DNA of 7,542 nucleotides from Bacillota bacterium. Lineage in GTDB: Bacteria > Bacillota > Sulfobacillia > Symbiobacteriales > ZC4RG38. Position numbers and translations under genes: made by a program. Positions within the stretch are counted from its first letter, which is position 1, and every line of letters starts with the position of its first letter. A model generated the notes under the pieces. It saw nothing but the letters and a program-made list of their open reading frames with translations, did not search any database and had not been told where the DNA came from. The stretch lies in NCBI GenBank assembly GCA_003242505.1, contig QGUP01000091.1, positions 1-7,542 of the forward strand, in the 5' to 3' direction. Shown piece after piece: positions 1 to 5,526 of the stretch.

Positions 1-266
1 GCACCCTGGGCATCGGGGCGGGGCAGATTAACCGGATCGACGCCGCCCGGCACGCCCTCGCCCGGGCCGGGGCGGAGGCCCGGGGCGCGGTGCTGGCCTC
101 CGACGCCTTCTTCCCCTTCCCGGATGTGGTGGAGGCCGCCGGGTCGGCGGGGATCGCCGCCATCGTCCAGCCCGGGGGCTCCATCCGGGACGAGGAGTCG
201 ATCCGGAAGGCCAACGAACTGGGCATCGCCATGCTCTTCACCGGCATCCGGCACTTCAAGCACTGA
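1..266 (+). CDS. purH: PurH C-terminal fragment (AICAR transformylase/IMP cyclohydrolase)
   Basis: Partial gene: the reading frame is open from the left edge (first full codon at base 3) and stops at TGA 264-266, giving 87 C-terminal residues. The protein catalyses the last two steps of IMP synthesis: formyl transfer to AICAR, then ring closure. The fragment belongs to the AICAR transformylase domain. It shows the typical end of the family: GIGAGQINRIDA near the start, then SDAFFPFPD, the IVQPGGSIRD segment, and a terminus in FTGIRHFKH, which is the canonical PurH C-terminus. It therefore ends naturally and is truncated only by the window. purD follows 65 bp downstream in the same direction, as in many Gram-positive pur operons, with no terminator between them, so co-transcription is likely. 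Identification is confident from these motifs. Confidence 0.96.
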   Translation, partial: TLGIGAGQINRIDAARHALARAGAEARGAVLASDAFFPFPDVVEAAGSAGIAAIVQPGGSIRDEESIRKANELGIAMLFTGIRHFKH

Positions 267-331
267 GCGGGCGGGAAGAGCCGGGAAGCCCTTCGCCACT
301 CTCCCGGGGCACCCGGTGCGGAGGTGGAACC

Positions 332-1594
332 GTGAAGGTACTGGTGGTCGGCGGTGGCGGCCGGGAGCACGCCCTGGCCTGGAAGCTTGCGCAGAGCCCC
401 CGGGTGCGGGAGCTGCACGCGGCGCCGGGCAACGCCGGCATCGCCCGGATCGCCACCTGCCACCCGGTGGCGGCGACGGACCTACCCGGCCAGGTGCGCC
501 TCGCCCGGGAACTGGGGGTCGACCTGGTGGTGGTGGGCCCCGACGATCCCCTGGCCCTGGGGCTGGTGGACCTCCTCCAGGCCGAGGGGATCCGGGCCTT
601 TGGCCCCACCCGGGCCGCGGCCCGGCTGGAGGCCTCCAAGAGCTTCGCCAAGGAAGTGATGCGGGACGCGGGGGTGCCCACCGCGGACTACGCGGTCTTC
701 ACCGACTACGAGGCGGCCCTGGCCCACGTCCGGGCCCGGGGCGGGGAGGTGGTGGTGAAGGCCGACGGCCTCGCCCTGGGCAAGGGGGTCTTCGTCTGCG
801 CCTCGGTGGCCGAGGCGGAGGCGGCCCTCCGGGCCCTGATGGTGGACCGGGCCTTCGGAGCCGCCGGGGCTAAGGTGGTGATCGAGGAGAAGCTCACCGG
901 CCCGGAGTGCTCGGTCCTGGCCCTCTGCGACGGCGAGGACTTTGTGGCCTTCCCGGCCGTCCAGGACCACAAGCGGCTGGGGGAGGGGGATACGGGCCCC
1001 AACACCGGCGGCATGGGCACCTACACCCCCGTGCCGGGGTACACCGAGGCGGTGGCCCGGGAGGTGGCGGAGCGGATCCTCGCCCCCACCCTGGCGGCGA
1101 TGCGGGAACGGGGGCATCCCTTTCGGGGCTGCCTCTTCGCCGGGCTGATGCTCACCGCCGACGGCCCGAAGGTCCTGGAGTTCAACGCCCGCTTTGGCGA
1201 CCCCGAGGCCCAGGTGGCCCTGCCGATGCTGGACATGGACCTCCTGGACCTGATGGAGGCCGCCTTGGAGGGCGGCCTGCGGGGGGTCCGGCTCCGGTGG
1301 CGGCCGGGGGCCGCGGCCTGCGTGGTGGCCGCTTCCGCCGGCTACCCCGGGGCCTACGAGAAGGGCAAGGTGATCCGGGGCCTGGAGGAGGCCGAGACCC
1401 GGGGGGCCCTCGTCTTCCACGCCGGCACTGCCCGGCAAGGGGACCAGGTGGTGACCGCCGGCGGCCGGGTGCTGGGGGTGGTGGGCCGGGGACCGGACCT
1501 GCGGGCGGCCCTGGGCCAGGCCTACCGGGCTCTGGAGGCCATCCACTTCGACGGGATCTATTACCGCAAGGACATCGGCTGGCGGGCGCTGTGA
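332..1594 (+). CDS. purD: Phosphoribosylamine-glycine ligase (GAR synthetase)
   Basis: Joins 5-phosphoribosylamine and glycine using ATP, the second step of de novo purine synthesis, in the cytoplasm. The 420-residue length is normal for PurD. The N-terminal Rossmann-like domain opens with MKVLVVGGGGREHALAW, followed by the APGNAGI segment (31-37). The ATP-grasp core shows VVKADGLALGKGV (141-153), HKRLGEGDTGPNTGGMGT (213-230) and the metal/ATP-binding EFNARFGDPEAQ segment. The C-terminal GARS-C domain ends near YYRKDIGWRAL. The start is GTG at 332, chosen because GGAGGTGG (320-327) lies just upstream and the protein begins exactly where the family does. It is probably the last gene of the pur operon, since a GC hairpin follows directly. 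Nothing looks broken or missing. Confidence 0.97.
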   Translation: MKVLVVGGGGREHALAWKLAQSPRVRELHAAPGNAGIARIATCHPVAATDLPGQVRLARELGVDLVVVGPDDPLALGLVDLLQAEGIRAFGPTRAAARLEASKSFAKEVMRDAGVPTADYAVFTDYEAALAHVRARGGEVVVKADGLALGKGVFVCASVAEAEAALRALMVDRAFGAAGAKVVIEEKLTGPECSVLALCDGEDFVAFPAVQDHKRLGEGDTGPNTGGMGTYTPVPGYTEAVAREVAERILAPTLAAMRERGHPFRGCLFAGLMLTADGPKVLEFNARFGDPEAQVALPMLDMDLLDLMEAALEGGLRGVRLRWRPGAAACVVAASAGYPGAYEKGKVIRGLEEAETRGALVFHAGTARQGDQVVTAGGRVLGVVGRGPDLRAALGQAYRALEAIHFDGIYYRKDIGWRAL

Positions 1595-1604
1595 GACGGG
1601 ACAA

Positions 1605-1641
1605 CGGCCGGCGGACGCTAAGAGGGCGGATCCGCCGGCCG
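1605..1641 (+). terminator. GC-rich hairpin after purD, probable terminator
   Basis: A perfect 11-bp inverted repeat, CGGCCGGCGGA (1605-1615) against TCCGCCGGCCG (1631-1641), encloses a 15-nt loop and starts 10 nt after the purD stop. The tail (CCTCTCTCTTG) is pyrimidine-rich but has no T run, so the termination mechanism and efficiency are uncertain. The position between the pur operon and the next promoter supports a boundary role. Confidence 0.6.
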
Positions 1642-1676
1642 GCCTCTCTCTTGCACCGGTCTTGCCCGGCCGTTCC

Positions 1677-1706
1677 TTGACCTGGACAGGCATATAAGAA
1701 TATACT
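1677..1706 (+). promoter_or_regulatory. Sigma70-type promoter of the ars operon
   Basis: The -35 TTGACC (1677-1682) and -10 TATACT (1701-1706) are each one base off consensus and separated by 18 nt. The predicted transcript starts near 1713, upstream of the arsR ribosome binding site. The AT-rich -10 area stands out sharply in otherwise very GC-rich DNA. Confidence 0.8.
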
Positions 1707-1709
1707 TAT
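1694..1709. promoter_or_regulatory. Candidate ArsR operator over the -10 box
   Basis: ATAAG (1694-1698) and CTTAT (1705-1709) form an inverted repeat around 6 nt that covers the -10 hexamer. ArsR/SmtB repressors commonly bind AT-rich imperfect dyads overlapping the promoter, so autorepression of the operon is the natural reading. The dyad is short and imperfect beyond 5 bp. Confidence 0.5.
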
Positions 1710-1746
1710 GATACCAGGCGGGGAATGGAGGAGGAGAGGAGGAGAA

Positions 1747-2115
1747 ATGGAGGAACACATCCGCCTGCTCAAGACCCTGGCCGATCCGACTCGGTTGAAG
1801 ATTTTGAAGCTGGTCCTCGCGGAGGAGCTGTGTGTCTGCGAACTACAGAGCCTGCTCTCCATCAGCCAGCCGGCGGTCTCGCAGCACCTCGCCAAGCTGA
1901 AGGCGGCGGGCCTGGTCCGGGAGCGGAAGGCGGGGATGTGGACCTACTACCGGGGCGACCTCCAGCGGGCGCTGGAGGGGCTGGCGGCGGTGATGGACTT
2001 CTTGCGCCTCGACCCTTCGCAGGTTCCGGAGATGGCGGAGCTTGCCCAGCAGCGCAGCAGGATGGTGCGGGCCCAGATGTGCGGCCCCGCGGGGAAGGGA
2101 GCGGAACCCGAGTGA
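1747..2115 (+). CDS. arsR: ArsR/SmtB-family arsenic-responsive repressor
   Basis: A 122-aa winged-helix repressor. In this family the apo-dimer blocks the ars promoter and As(III)/Sb(III) binding to cysteines releases it. The metalloid site is visible as ELCVCEL, with C29 and C31 at the start of the DNA-binding region, the ArsR type-1 box. The recognition helix is SISQPAVSQHLAKLKAAGLV (38-57), followed by the wing with WTYY. A third cysteine, C112, lies near the C-terminus (QMCGP) and could complete a three-thiolate site (inference). An in-frame ATG exists at 1708, but it lies upstream of the predicted transcript start and has no ribosome site. ATG 1747 sits behind a purine-rich GGAGGAGAGGAGGAG stretch and gives the normal family start (EEHIRLLKTLADPTRLKIL). 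It is the first gene of the ars operon, and its stop overlaps the next start. Confidence 0.93.
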   Translation: MEEHIRLLKTLADPTRLKILKLVLAEELCVCELQSLLSISQPAVSQHLAKLKAAGLVRERKAGMWTYYRGDLQRALEGLAAVMDFLRLDPSQVPEMAELAQQRSRMVRAQMCGPAGKGAEPE

Positions 2116-2831
2116 GGCTGGCAGTCTTCTCGGACGTCCACGGCAACCTTCAGGGCCTGGAGGCGGTCCTGGCCGATATCGCCCGGCGCGGTGCGGACCT
2201 TGTCTGGTGCGGCGGCGACCTGGTCGGGTACGGGGCCAACCCCGGGGAGGTGGTCGACCGCATCCGGGAACTGGGGATTCCCACGGTCATGGGCAACTAC
2301 GACGATGCCATGGGGTATTCCCGCATCGTCTGCGGCTGTGACTACAAGGATGAGGCGGCGGCCGAACGGGGTGCCCGCTCCATCGCCTGGACCAGGGAGC
2401 ACACCACCGAGGCCCAGAAGGCCTTCCTGCGCAACCTGCCCTACCAGATTCAGCGGGAGATTGAGGGGCACCGGGTGGTCCTGGTCCATGGCAGCCCGGC
2501 CCGGCTCAACGAGTATCTCTTCGAGGACCTCCCCGACGAGGTCTTCGCCGCCCACCTGGAAAGCACCCGGGCCGATGTGCTGCTCTTCGGCCACACCCAC
2601 AAGCCCTTTCACAAGGTGCTGAATGGCAGGCACCTGGTGAACACCGGCAGCGCCGGCAAGCCCAAGCACGGCGACCCGAACGCGACCTATGCGCTGCTCG
2701 ATCTGAAGCCGGGGGCGGTCCAGGTCGAGATCGTCGAGGTGCCTTACGACTACGAGGCGGCGGCCCGGGCCATCGAGGCGACGGACCTGCCCCCTGAGTT
2801 CGCCCAGATGCTCCGGGAAGGGCGTGGATAG
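2112..2831 (+). CDS. Calcineurin-like metallophosphoesterase (YfcE/MJ0936-like)
   Basis: A 239-aa cytoplasmic two-metal phosphoesterase. The GTG start at 2112 overlaps the arsR stop (GTGA), so translation is coupled; an AAGGGAG purine run lies about 10 nt upstream. Family metal ligands are readable in order: SDVHGN (7-12, D8/H10), GGDLVGYG (34-41, D36), GNYD (61-64, N62), VHGSP (125-129, H126) and GHTH (160-163). The length matches single-domain YfcE-type enzymes, with no extra domain or signal peptide. A CxC pair, C74/C76 in IVCGCDYKD, follows the GNYD motif. I recall similar cysteines in common relatives, so it need not be arsenic-specific. The substrate is not evident: such enzymes cleave phosphodiesters or phosphomonoesters. 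Its place inside an ArsR-ACR3 operon implies arsenic-induced expression, but its role in resistance is unknown to me. Family assignment is sure, function is not. Confidence 0.9.
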   Translation: MRLAVFSDVHGNLQGLEAVLADIARRGADLVWCGGDLVGYGANPGEVVDRIRELGIPTVMGNYDDAMGYSRIVCGCDYKDEAAAERGARSIAWTREHTTEAQKAFLRNLPYQIQREIEGHRVVLVHGSPARLNEYLFEDLPDEVFAAHLESTRADVLLFGHTHKPFHKVLNGRHLVNTGSAGKPKHGDPNATYALLDLKPGAVQVEIVEVPYDYEAAARAIEATDLPPEFAQMLREGRG

Positions 2832-2834
2832 AGG

Positions 2835-3125
2835 ATGAAGCTGATCATCGACCCGGATGCGGCGGAGCTGATCCGCCAGAAGGGCGGCCACGCCATCGTC
2901 TTTGCCGGCAAGACCGGCGGCTGCTGCACGTTCGGGTGGATCCTGGAACCACAGGTGGAGATCGGCCGGCCCCGCCGCCCGCTGGAGGCCTACCGGGTGA
3001 TCGAGGCGGACGGTGCCACCATCTACCTGGACCGGACGCTGGATTGGGTTGAGAAGACCTACCGGCTGCACGTCACCCGGTTCCTCGGTTTCAAGACGCT
3101 CTCCGTCTCCTACGAAGGGGGTTAA
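2835..3125 (+). CDS. CC/Se-motif small protein, Cys-Cys form
   Basis: A 96-aa protein starting 3 nt after the phosphoesterase stop and ending 4 nt before the ACR3 start, so it is firmly inside the operon. The N-terminus (LIIDPDAAELIRQKGG) faintly resembles the opening of HesB/IscA-type proteins. The one conspicuous feature is a vicinal cysteine pair, C30-C31, in KTGGCCTFGW (23% into the chain is Gly/Ala/charged, with no other Cys anywhere). I recognise this as the 'CC/Se motif (seleno)protein' type, in which one of the two cysteines is selenocysteine in some relatives. Here both codons are TGC (2922-2927) and no in-frame TGA is present, so this is the all-cysteine form. No membrane segment or signal is seen. 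A vicinal dithiol is an obvious soft-metal or As(III) ligand, or a redox centre; this is inference. The ribosome site is weak (GAGG immediately before ATG), suggesting coupling to the upstream gene. Confidence 0.85.
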   Translation: MKLIIDPDAAELIRQKGGHAIVFAGKTGGCCTFGWILEPQVEIGRPRRPLEAYRVIEADGATIYLDRTLDWVEKTYRLHVTRFLGFKTLSVSYEGG

Positions 3126-3129
3126 CCGA

Positions 3130-4197
3130 ATGGCACAGAAGCAAGGCGGCCTGCCCCTTCTTGACCGGTTCCTGACCCTCTGGATCTTCCTCGCCATGGC
3201 CCTGGGCGTTGGTATCGGGCACTACTTCCCCGGCTTTGCCCGGGCGCTGGATGCGCTCCAGATCGACACGGTCTCACTGCCCATTGCTGTGGGTCTCATC
3301 TGGATGATGTACCCCGCTCTAGCGCGAGTCCGGTACGAGGAGCTCGGCAAAGTGTTCGCCAACGTCCGGCTGCTCGGCTTCTCGCTACTGCAGAACTGGG
3401 TGGTCGGGCCGATCTTCATGTTTGCCCTCGCCTATCTCTTCCTGAAGGGGTACCCGGAGTATGCGGTCGGCCTGATCATCATCGGCCTGGCCCGGTGCAT
3501 CGCCATGGTGCTGGTCTGGAACAGCCTGGCCAAGGGTGATAACGAGTATGCCGCGGCGCTGGTCGCCTTCAACTCGGTCTTTCAGGTGCTGTTCTACTCC
3601 GCCTACGCTTACGTCTTCGTCACCCTGCTGCCCAGGTGGCTAGGCTGGGACCTGGGCGGGGTTGTCATCGACGTCTCCATGTGGGATGTGGCCAAGTCGG
3701 TCCTCATCTACCTGGGCATCCCGTTCCTGGGAGGGCTCCTCACCCGAGCGATCCTATTGCCCCGCAAGGGCAAGGAGTGGTATGAGTCGACCTTCATGCC
3801 CAGGCTAGGTCCCACGGCGCTGATCGCCCTGCTCTTCACCATCGTGGTCATGTTCTCCCTCAAGGGCGAGGCAATCGTCGCCCTGCCGATGGACGTGGTC
3901 CGGGTGGCGGTTCCCCTGCTGGTCTACTTCGTCGTCATGTTCTTCGCCTCGTTCCTGATCTCGATGAAGGCGGGGTTCCGTTATGAGGAGGCGGTGACCC
4001 TCTCCTTCACCGCGGCCTCGAACAACTTCGAACTGGCGATCGCGGTGGCTGTGGCGGTATTCGGTATCGGTTCCGGCCAGGCCTTCGCCGCGGTGATCGG
4101 GCCGCTAGTGGAGGTACCGGTGATGATTGGCCTGGTCAATGCCGCCCTCTGGCTGAAGAACCGGTACAGCCGCGCAGGCCACGGCCTCGTGGGTTAG
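3130..4197 (+). CDS. acr3: ACR3-family arsenite efflux permease
   Basis: A 355-aa integral membrane protein that exports As(III) (and in some members Sb(III)) driven by the proton motive force. It has the roughly 10 hydrophobic segments of the bile acid/arsenite transporter fold. The family's essential cysteine is visible as C123 in GLARCIAMVLVW and the conserved glutamate as E301 in AASNNFELAIAVAVAVFG, matching by motif the functional Cys and Glu of characterised Acr3. ATG 3130 is chosen because AGGGGG (3116-3121) lies at good spacing, it follows the preceding stop by 4 nt, and the protein then starts in the usual short cytoplasmic N-terminus before helix 1 (LWIFLAMALGVGIGH). A longer in-frame opening upstream lies within the preceding gene. 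It is the last gene of the operon, followed by an intrinsic terminator. Base composition looks somewhat less GC-rich than purD, partly because of hydrophobic codons. Confidence 0.96.
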   Translation: MAQKQGGLPLLDRFLTLWIFLAMALGVGIGHYFPGFARALDALQIDTVSLPIAVGLIWMMYPALARVRYEELGKVFANVRLLGFSLLQNWVVGPIFMFALAYLFLKGYPEYAVGLIIIGLARCIAMVLVWNSLAKGDNEYAAALVAFNSVFQVLFYSAYAYVFVTLLPRWLGWDLGGVVIDVSMWDVAKSVLIYLGIPFLGGLLTRAILLPRKGKEWYESTFMPRLGPTALIALLFTIVVMFSLKGEAIVALPMDVVRVAVPLLVYFVVMFFASFLISMKAGFRYEEAVTLSFTAASNNFELAIAVAVAVFGIGSGQAFAAVIGPLVEVPVMIGLVNAALWLKNRYSRAGHGLVG

Positions 4198-4232
4198 AGC
4201 ACCTTTCGGATCTGAGCGGCCCACCCGGGGTC

Positions 4233-4268
4233 GACCGGCTCCCCCGGCGGCGGGCCGGTCTTTTTTTT
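4233..4268 (+). terminator. Intrinsic terminator of the ars operon
   Basis: A 7-bp stem, GACCGGC (4233-4239) with GCCGGTC (4254-4260), has a GC-rich 14-nt loop that can fold further and is followed by eight consecutive T (4261-4268). It lies 36 nt after the acr3 stop and separates that operon from the arsM promoter. Confidence 0.92.
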
Positions 4269-4281
4269 GTCCGGCGAGGAA

Positions 4282-4296
4282 GTTGCCGTTGACAAC
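4282..4296. promoter_or_regulatory. GTTG-N7-CAAC operator, site 1
   Basis: GTTG (4282-4285) and CAAC (4293-4296) are separated by exactly 7 nt, and the element overlaps the -35 box of the arsM promoter. The same element with the same spacing recurs at 4330-4344 and 5490-5504. MarR proteins typically bind short TTG...CAA dyads, so the neighbouring MarR is the likely binder (inference). Confidence 0.65.
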
Positions 4297-4317
4297 GATG
4301 GGGGCGGGTGATATGAT
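4289..4317 (+). promoter_or_regulatory. Strong extended -10 promoter of arsM
   Basis: The -35 TTGACA (4289-4294) is perfect, the spacer is 17 nt, and the -10 is TATGAT (4312-4317) with an upstream TG (4309-4310) in extended -10 position. Such a strong core promoter normally implies a repressor, and dyads flank it on both sides. The transcript would start near 4324. Confidence 0.9.
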
Positions 4318-4321
4318 GTCA

Positions 4322-4344
4322 TCGACAACGTTGTCGAGAGCAAC
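4322..4344. promoter_or_regulatory. Composite operator: 16-bp palindrome overlapping GTTG-N7-CAAC site 2
   Basis: TCGACAACGTTGTCGA (4322-4337) is a perfect 16-bp palindrome at the predicted transcription start. Its right half also forms GTTG (4330-4333)-N7-CAAC (4341-4344), the same element as in the marR promoter. Over 16 nt, 4329-4344 and 5489-5504 agree at 13 positions. A repressor here would block initiation or promoter escape. Confidence 0.75.
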
Positions 4345-4390
4345 ATAAATAGCGGGGGTTCTTCCCTCGCACGGCGGAGGTGGCTATTCG

Positions 4391-5314
4391 ATGGAAGCGC
4401 ATGAGATTCGGGAGATGGTCCGGCAGCGTTACGGCCGGCTTGCGACTGGGAGCAACGCCCCGGCGCCGGACGGATCTTCAGCCCAGGAGGCTACGAGCCC
4501 TTGCTGCTGCCCGGCGTCGGTTCCAGTGGAGGTGAGCCATGGTGCCCCTACCTCCGGGGCATCCGGCGGCTGTTGCGGTGTGACCACAACTGAAGAGGTC
4601 GCCGGCGGCTGCTGCAGCGGGTCGATCCCGGTGACGGAGATCGGCCGGACCCTCGGCTATTCGGACGAGGAGCTCCAGGCGGCGCCTGAGGGATCCAACC
4701 TGGGCCTTGGCTGCGGCAACCCCCTGGCCATCGCCTCCCTCCGGCCGGGGGAGACGGTCCTCGACTTGGGCTGCGGCGCCGGGTTCGACTGTTTCCTCGC
4801 CGCCCGGCAGGTGGCGGAGACAGGGCGGGTGATCGGCGTTGACATGACGCCGGAGATGCTGGCCCGGGCCCGGGAGAACGCCCGGAAGGGCGGGTTCACC
4901 AACGTGGAGTTCCGGTTGGGGGAGATCGAACACCTGCCGGTGGCCGACGAGAGCGTGGACGTGATCATCTCCAACTGCGTCATCAACCTTTCGCCGGAGA
5001 AAGAGCAGGTCTTCCGGGAGGCGTTCCGGGTGCTCAGGCCCGGCGGTCGGCTGGCCATCTCCGACATGGTGAGCAGCGTGCCGCTGCCTCCTGAGGTGCA
5101 GCAAGATGCAGCACTCTACTGTGGGTGCATCGCCGGGGTGGCCACCGTGGCGGAACTGGAGCGGATGCTGGCGGCGGCCGGGTTCGAGCAGATCGAGATC
5201 CGGCCGAAGGACAGCCGGCAGCTGCTGGCGGCCTGGGGGGCAGACACCCGGCTGGAAGACGTGGTCTTCTCCGCCACCATTCAGGCGGTCAAGCCGCAGC
5301 GCGCCAGAGGGTAG
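4391..5314 (+). CDS. arsM: Arsenite S-adenosylmethionine methyltransferase
   Basis: A 307-aa cytoplasmic enzyme that transfers methyl groups from SAM to As(III), giving methylated and often volatile arsenicals. The order is: a short N-terminal helix (EIREMVRQRYG), a Cys-rich linker (30-80), then a Rossmann methyltransferase domain with SAM motif LDLGCGAGFD (124-133) and the acidic VIGVDMT strand end (147-153). The three conserved catalytic cysteines of ArsM can be assigned by motif: C108 (GLGCGNP), C196 (SNCVINL) and C246 (CGCIAGV). The linker holds extra clusters CCC (38-40), CC (61-62) and CC (74-75), a trait seen in shorter form in other Firmicutes ArsM. ATG 4391 has GGAGG at 4376-4380. 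It is transcribed from its own promoter, separate from the ACR3 operon, and is probably controlled by the MarR encoded downstream. Identification is secure. Confidence 0.96.
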   Translation: MEAHEIREMVRQRYGRLATGSNAPAPDGSSAQEATSPCCCPASVPVEVSHGAPTSGASGGCCGVTTTEEVAGGCCSGSIPVTEIGRTLGYSDEELQAAPEGSNLGLGCGNPLAIASLRPGETVLDLGCGAGFDCFLAARQVAETGRVIGVDMTPEMLARARENARKGGFTNVEFRLGEIEHLPVADESVDVIISNCVINLSPEKEQVFREAFRVLRPGGRLAISDMVSSVPLPPEVQQDAALYCGCIAGVATVAELERMLAAAGFEQIEIRPKDSRQLLAAWGADTRLEDVVFSATIQAVKPQRARG

Positions 5315-5340
5315 CTGGGACCAGGCGATCCGGTCCTAGC
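5314..5340 (+). terminator. Hairpin at the arsM stop, possible weak terminator
   Basis: A 9-bp stem with one G-U pair (5314-5322 with 5332-5340) and a 9-nt loop begins on the last base of the arsM stop codon. No T tract follows, so intrinsic termination is doubtful. A second 6-bp stem, TCCGGC (5371-5376) with GCCGGA (5387-5392), lies further on. Read-through from arsM into marR remains possible. Confidence 0.35.
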
Positions 5341-5448
5341 GGCCCACACCGTCCCCGATGGCCTGGGTTGTCCGGCGTAGCCCGGTGCCGGATCCGACAG
5401 ACGCACACCTCCCGGCCGCACTCCTGCAGCCCACACTTCTCCCCCACG

Positions 5449-5478
5449 TTGCTACAGCGCCTGCCGCCGGTGTATCAT
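5449..5478 (+). promoter_or_regulatory. Probable promoter of marR
   Basis: The -35-like TTGCTA (5449-5454), an 18-nt spacer and -10 TATCAT (5473-5478) precede the marR ribosome site. It is weaker than the arsM promoter. A GTTG-N7-CAAC element begins 12 bases beyond the end of the -10, almost the same offset (13) as site 2 in the arsM promoter, which supports the assignment. Confidence 0.65.
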
Positions 5479-5489
5479 GGGGTCAGGTC

Positions 5490-5504
5490 GTTGTCTTGGG
5501 CAAC
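5490..5504. promoter_or_regulatory. GTTG-N7-CAAC operator, site 3 (marR autoregulation)
   Basis: GTTG (5490-5493), 7 nt, CAAC (5501-5504), just downstream of the marR -10 and 22 bases before its start codon. With one more base, CGTTGTC...GCAAC matches the arsM site at 13 of 16 positions. Placement suggests autorepression together with control of arsM. Confidence 0.7.
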
Positions 5505-5526
5505 GGATACGGCTGAGGTGAGGCAG

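Noticed and set aside
482..1693. Long open frame on the minus strand across purD (403 codons)
   Set aside because: It mirrors purD, which carries all family motifs; high GC makes antisense frames long, and the predicted protein is low-complexity without a recognisable domain.
1708..1746. Upstream ATG giving a 135-aa ArsR
   Set aside because: It overlaps the operator region just after the -10, upstream of the likely transcript start, and the extra residues (GGEWRRRGG) only translate the ribosome binding region.
2922..2927. Selenocysteine in the CC/Se protein
   Set aside because: Both codons are TGC and no in-frame TGA occurs before the natural TAA stop, so no recoding is needed.
1947..3197. 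Long minus-strand open frame (416 codons) across arsR, the phosphoesterase and the CC gene
   Set aside because: It covers three well-supported plus-strand genes and has no family resemblance or convincing ribosome site.
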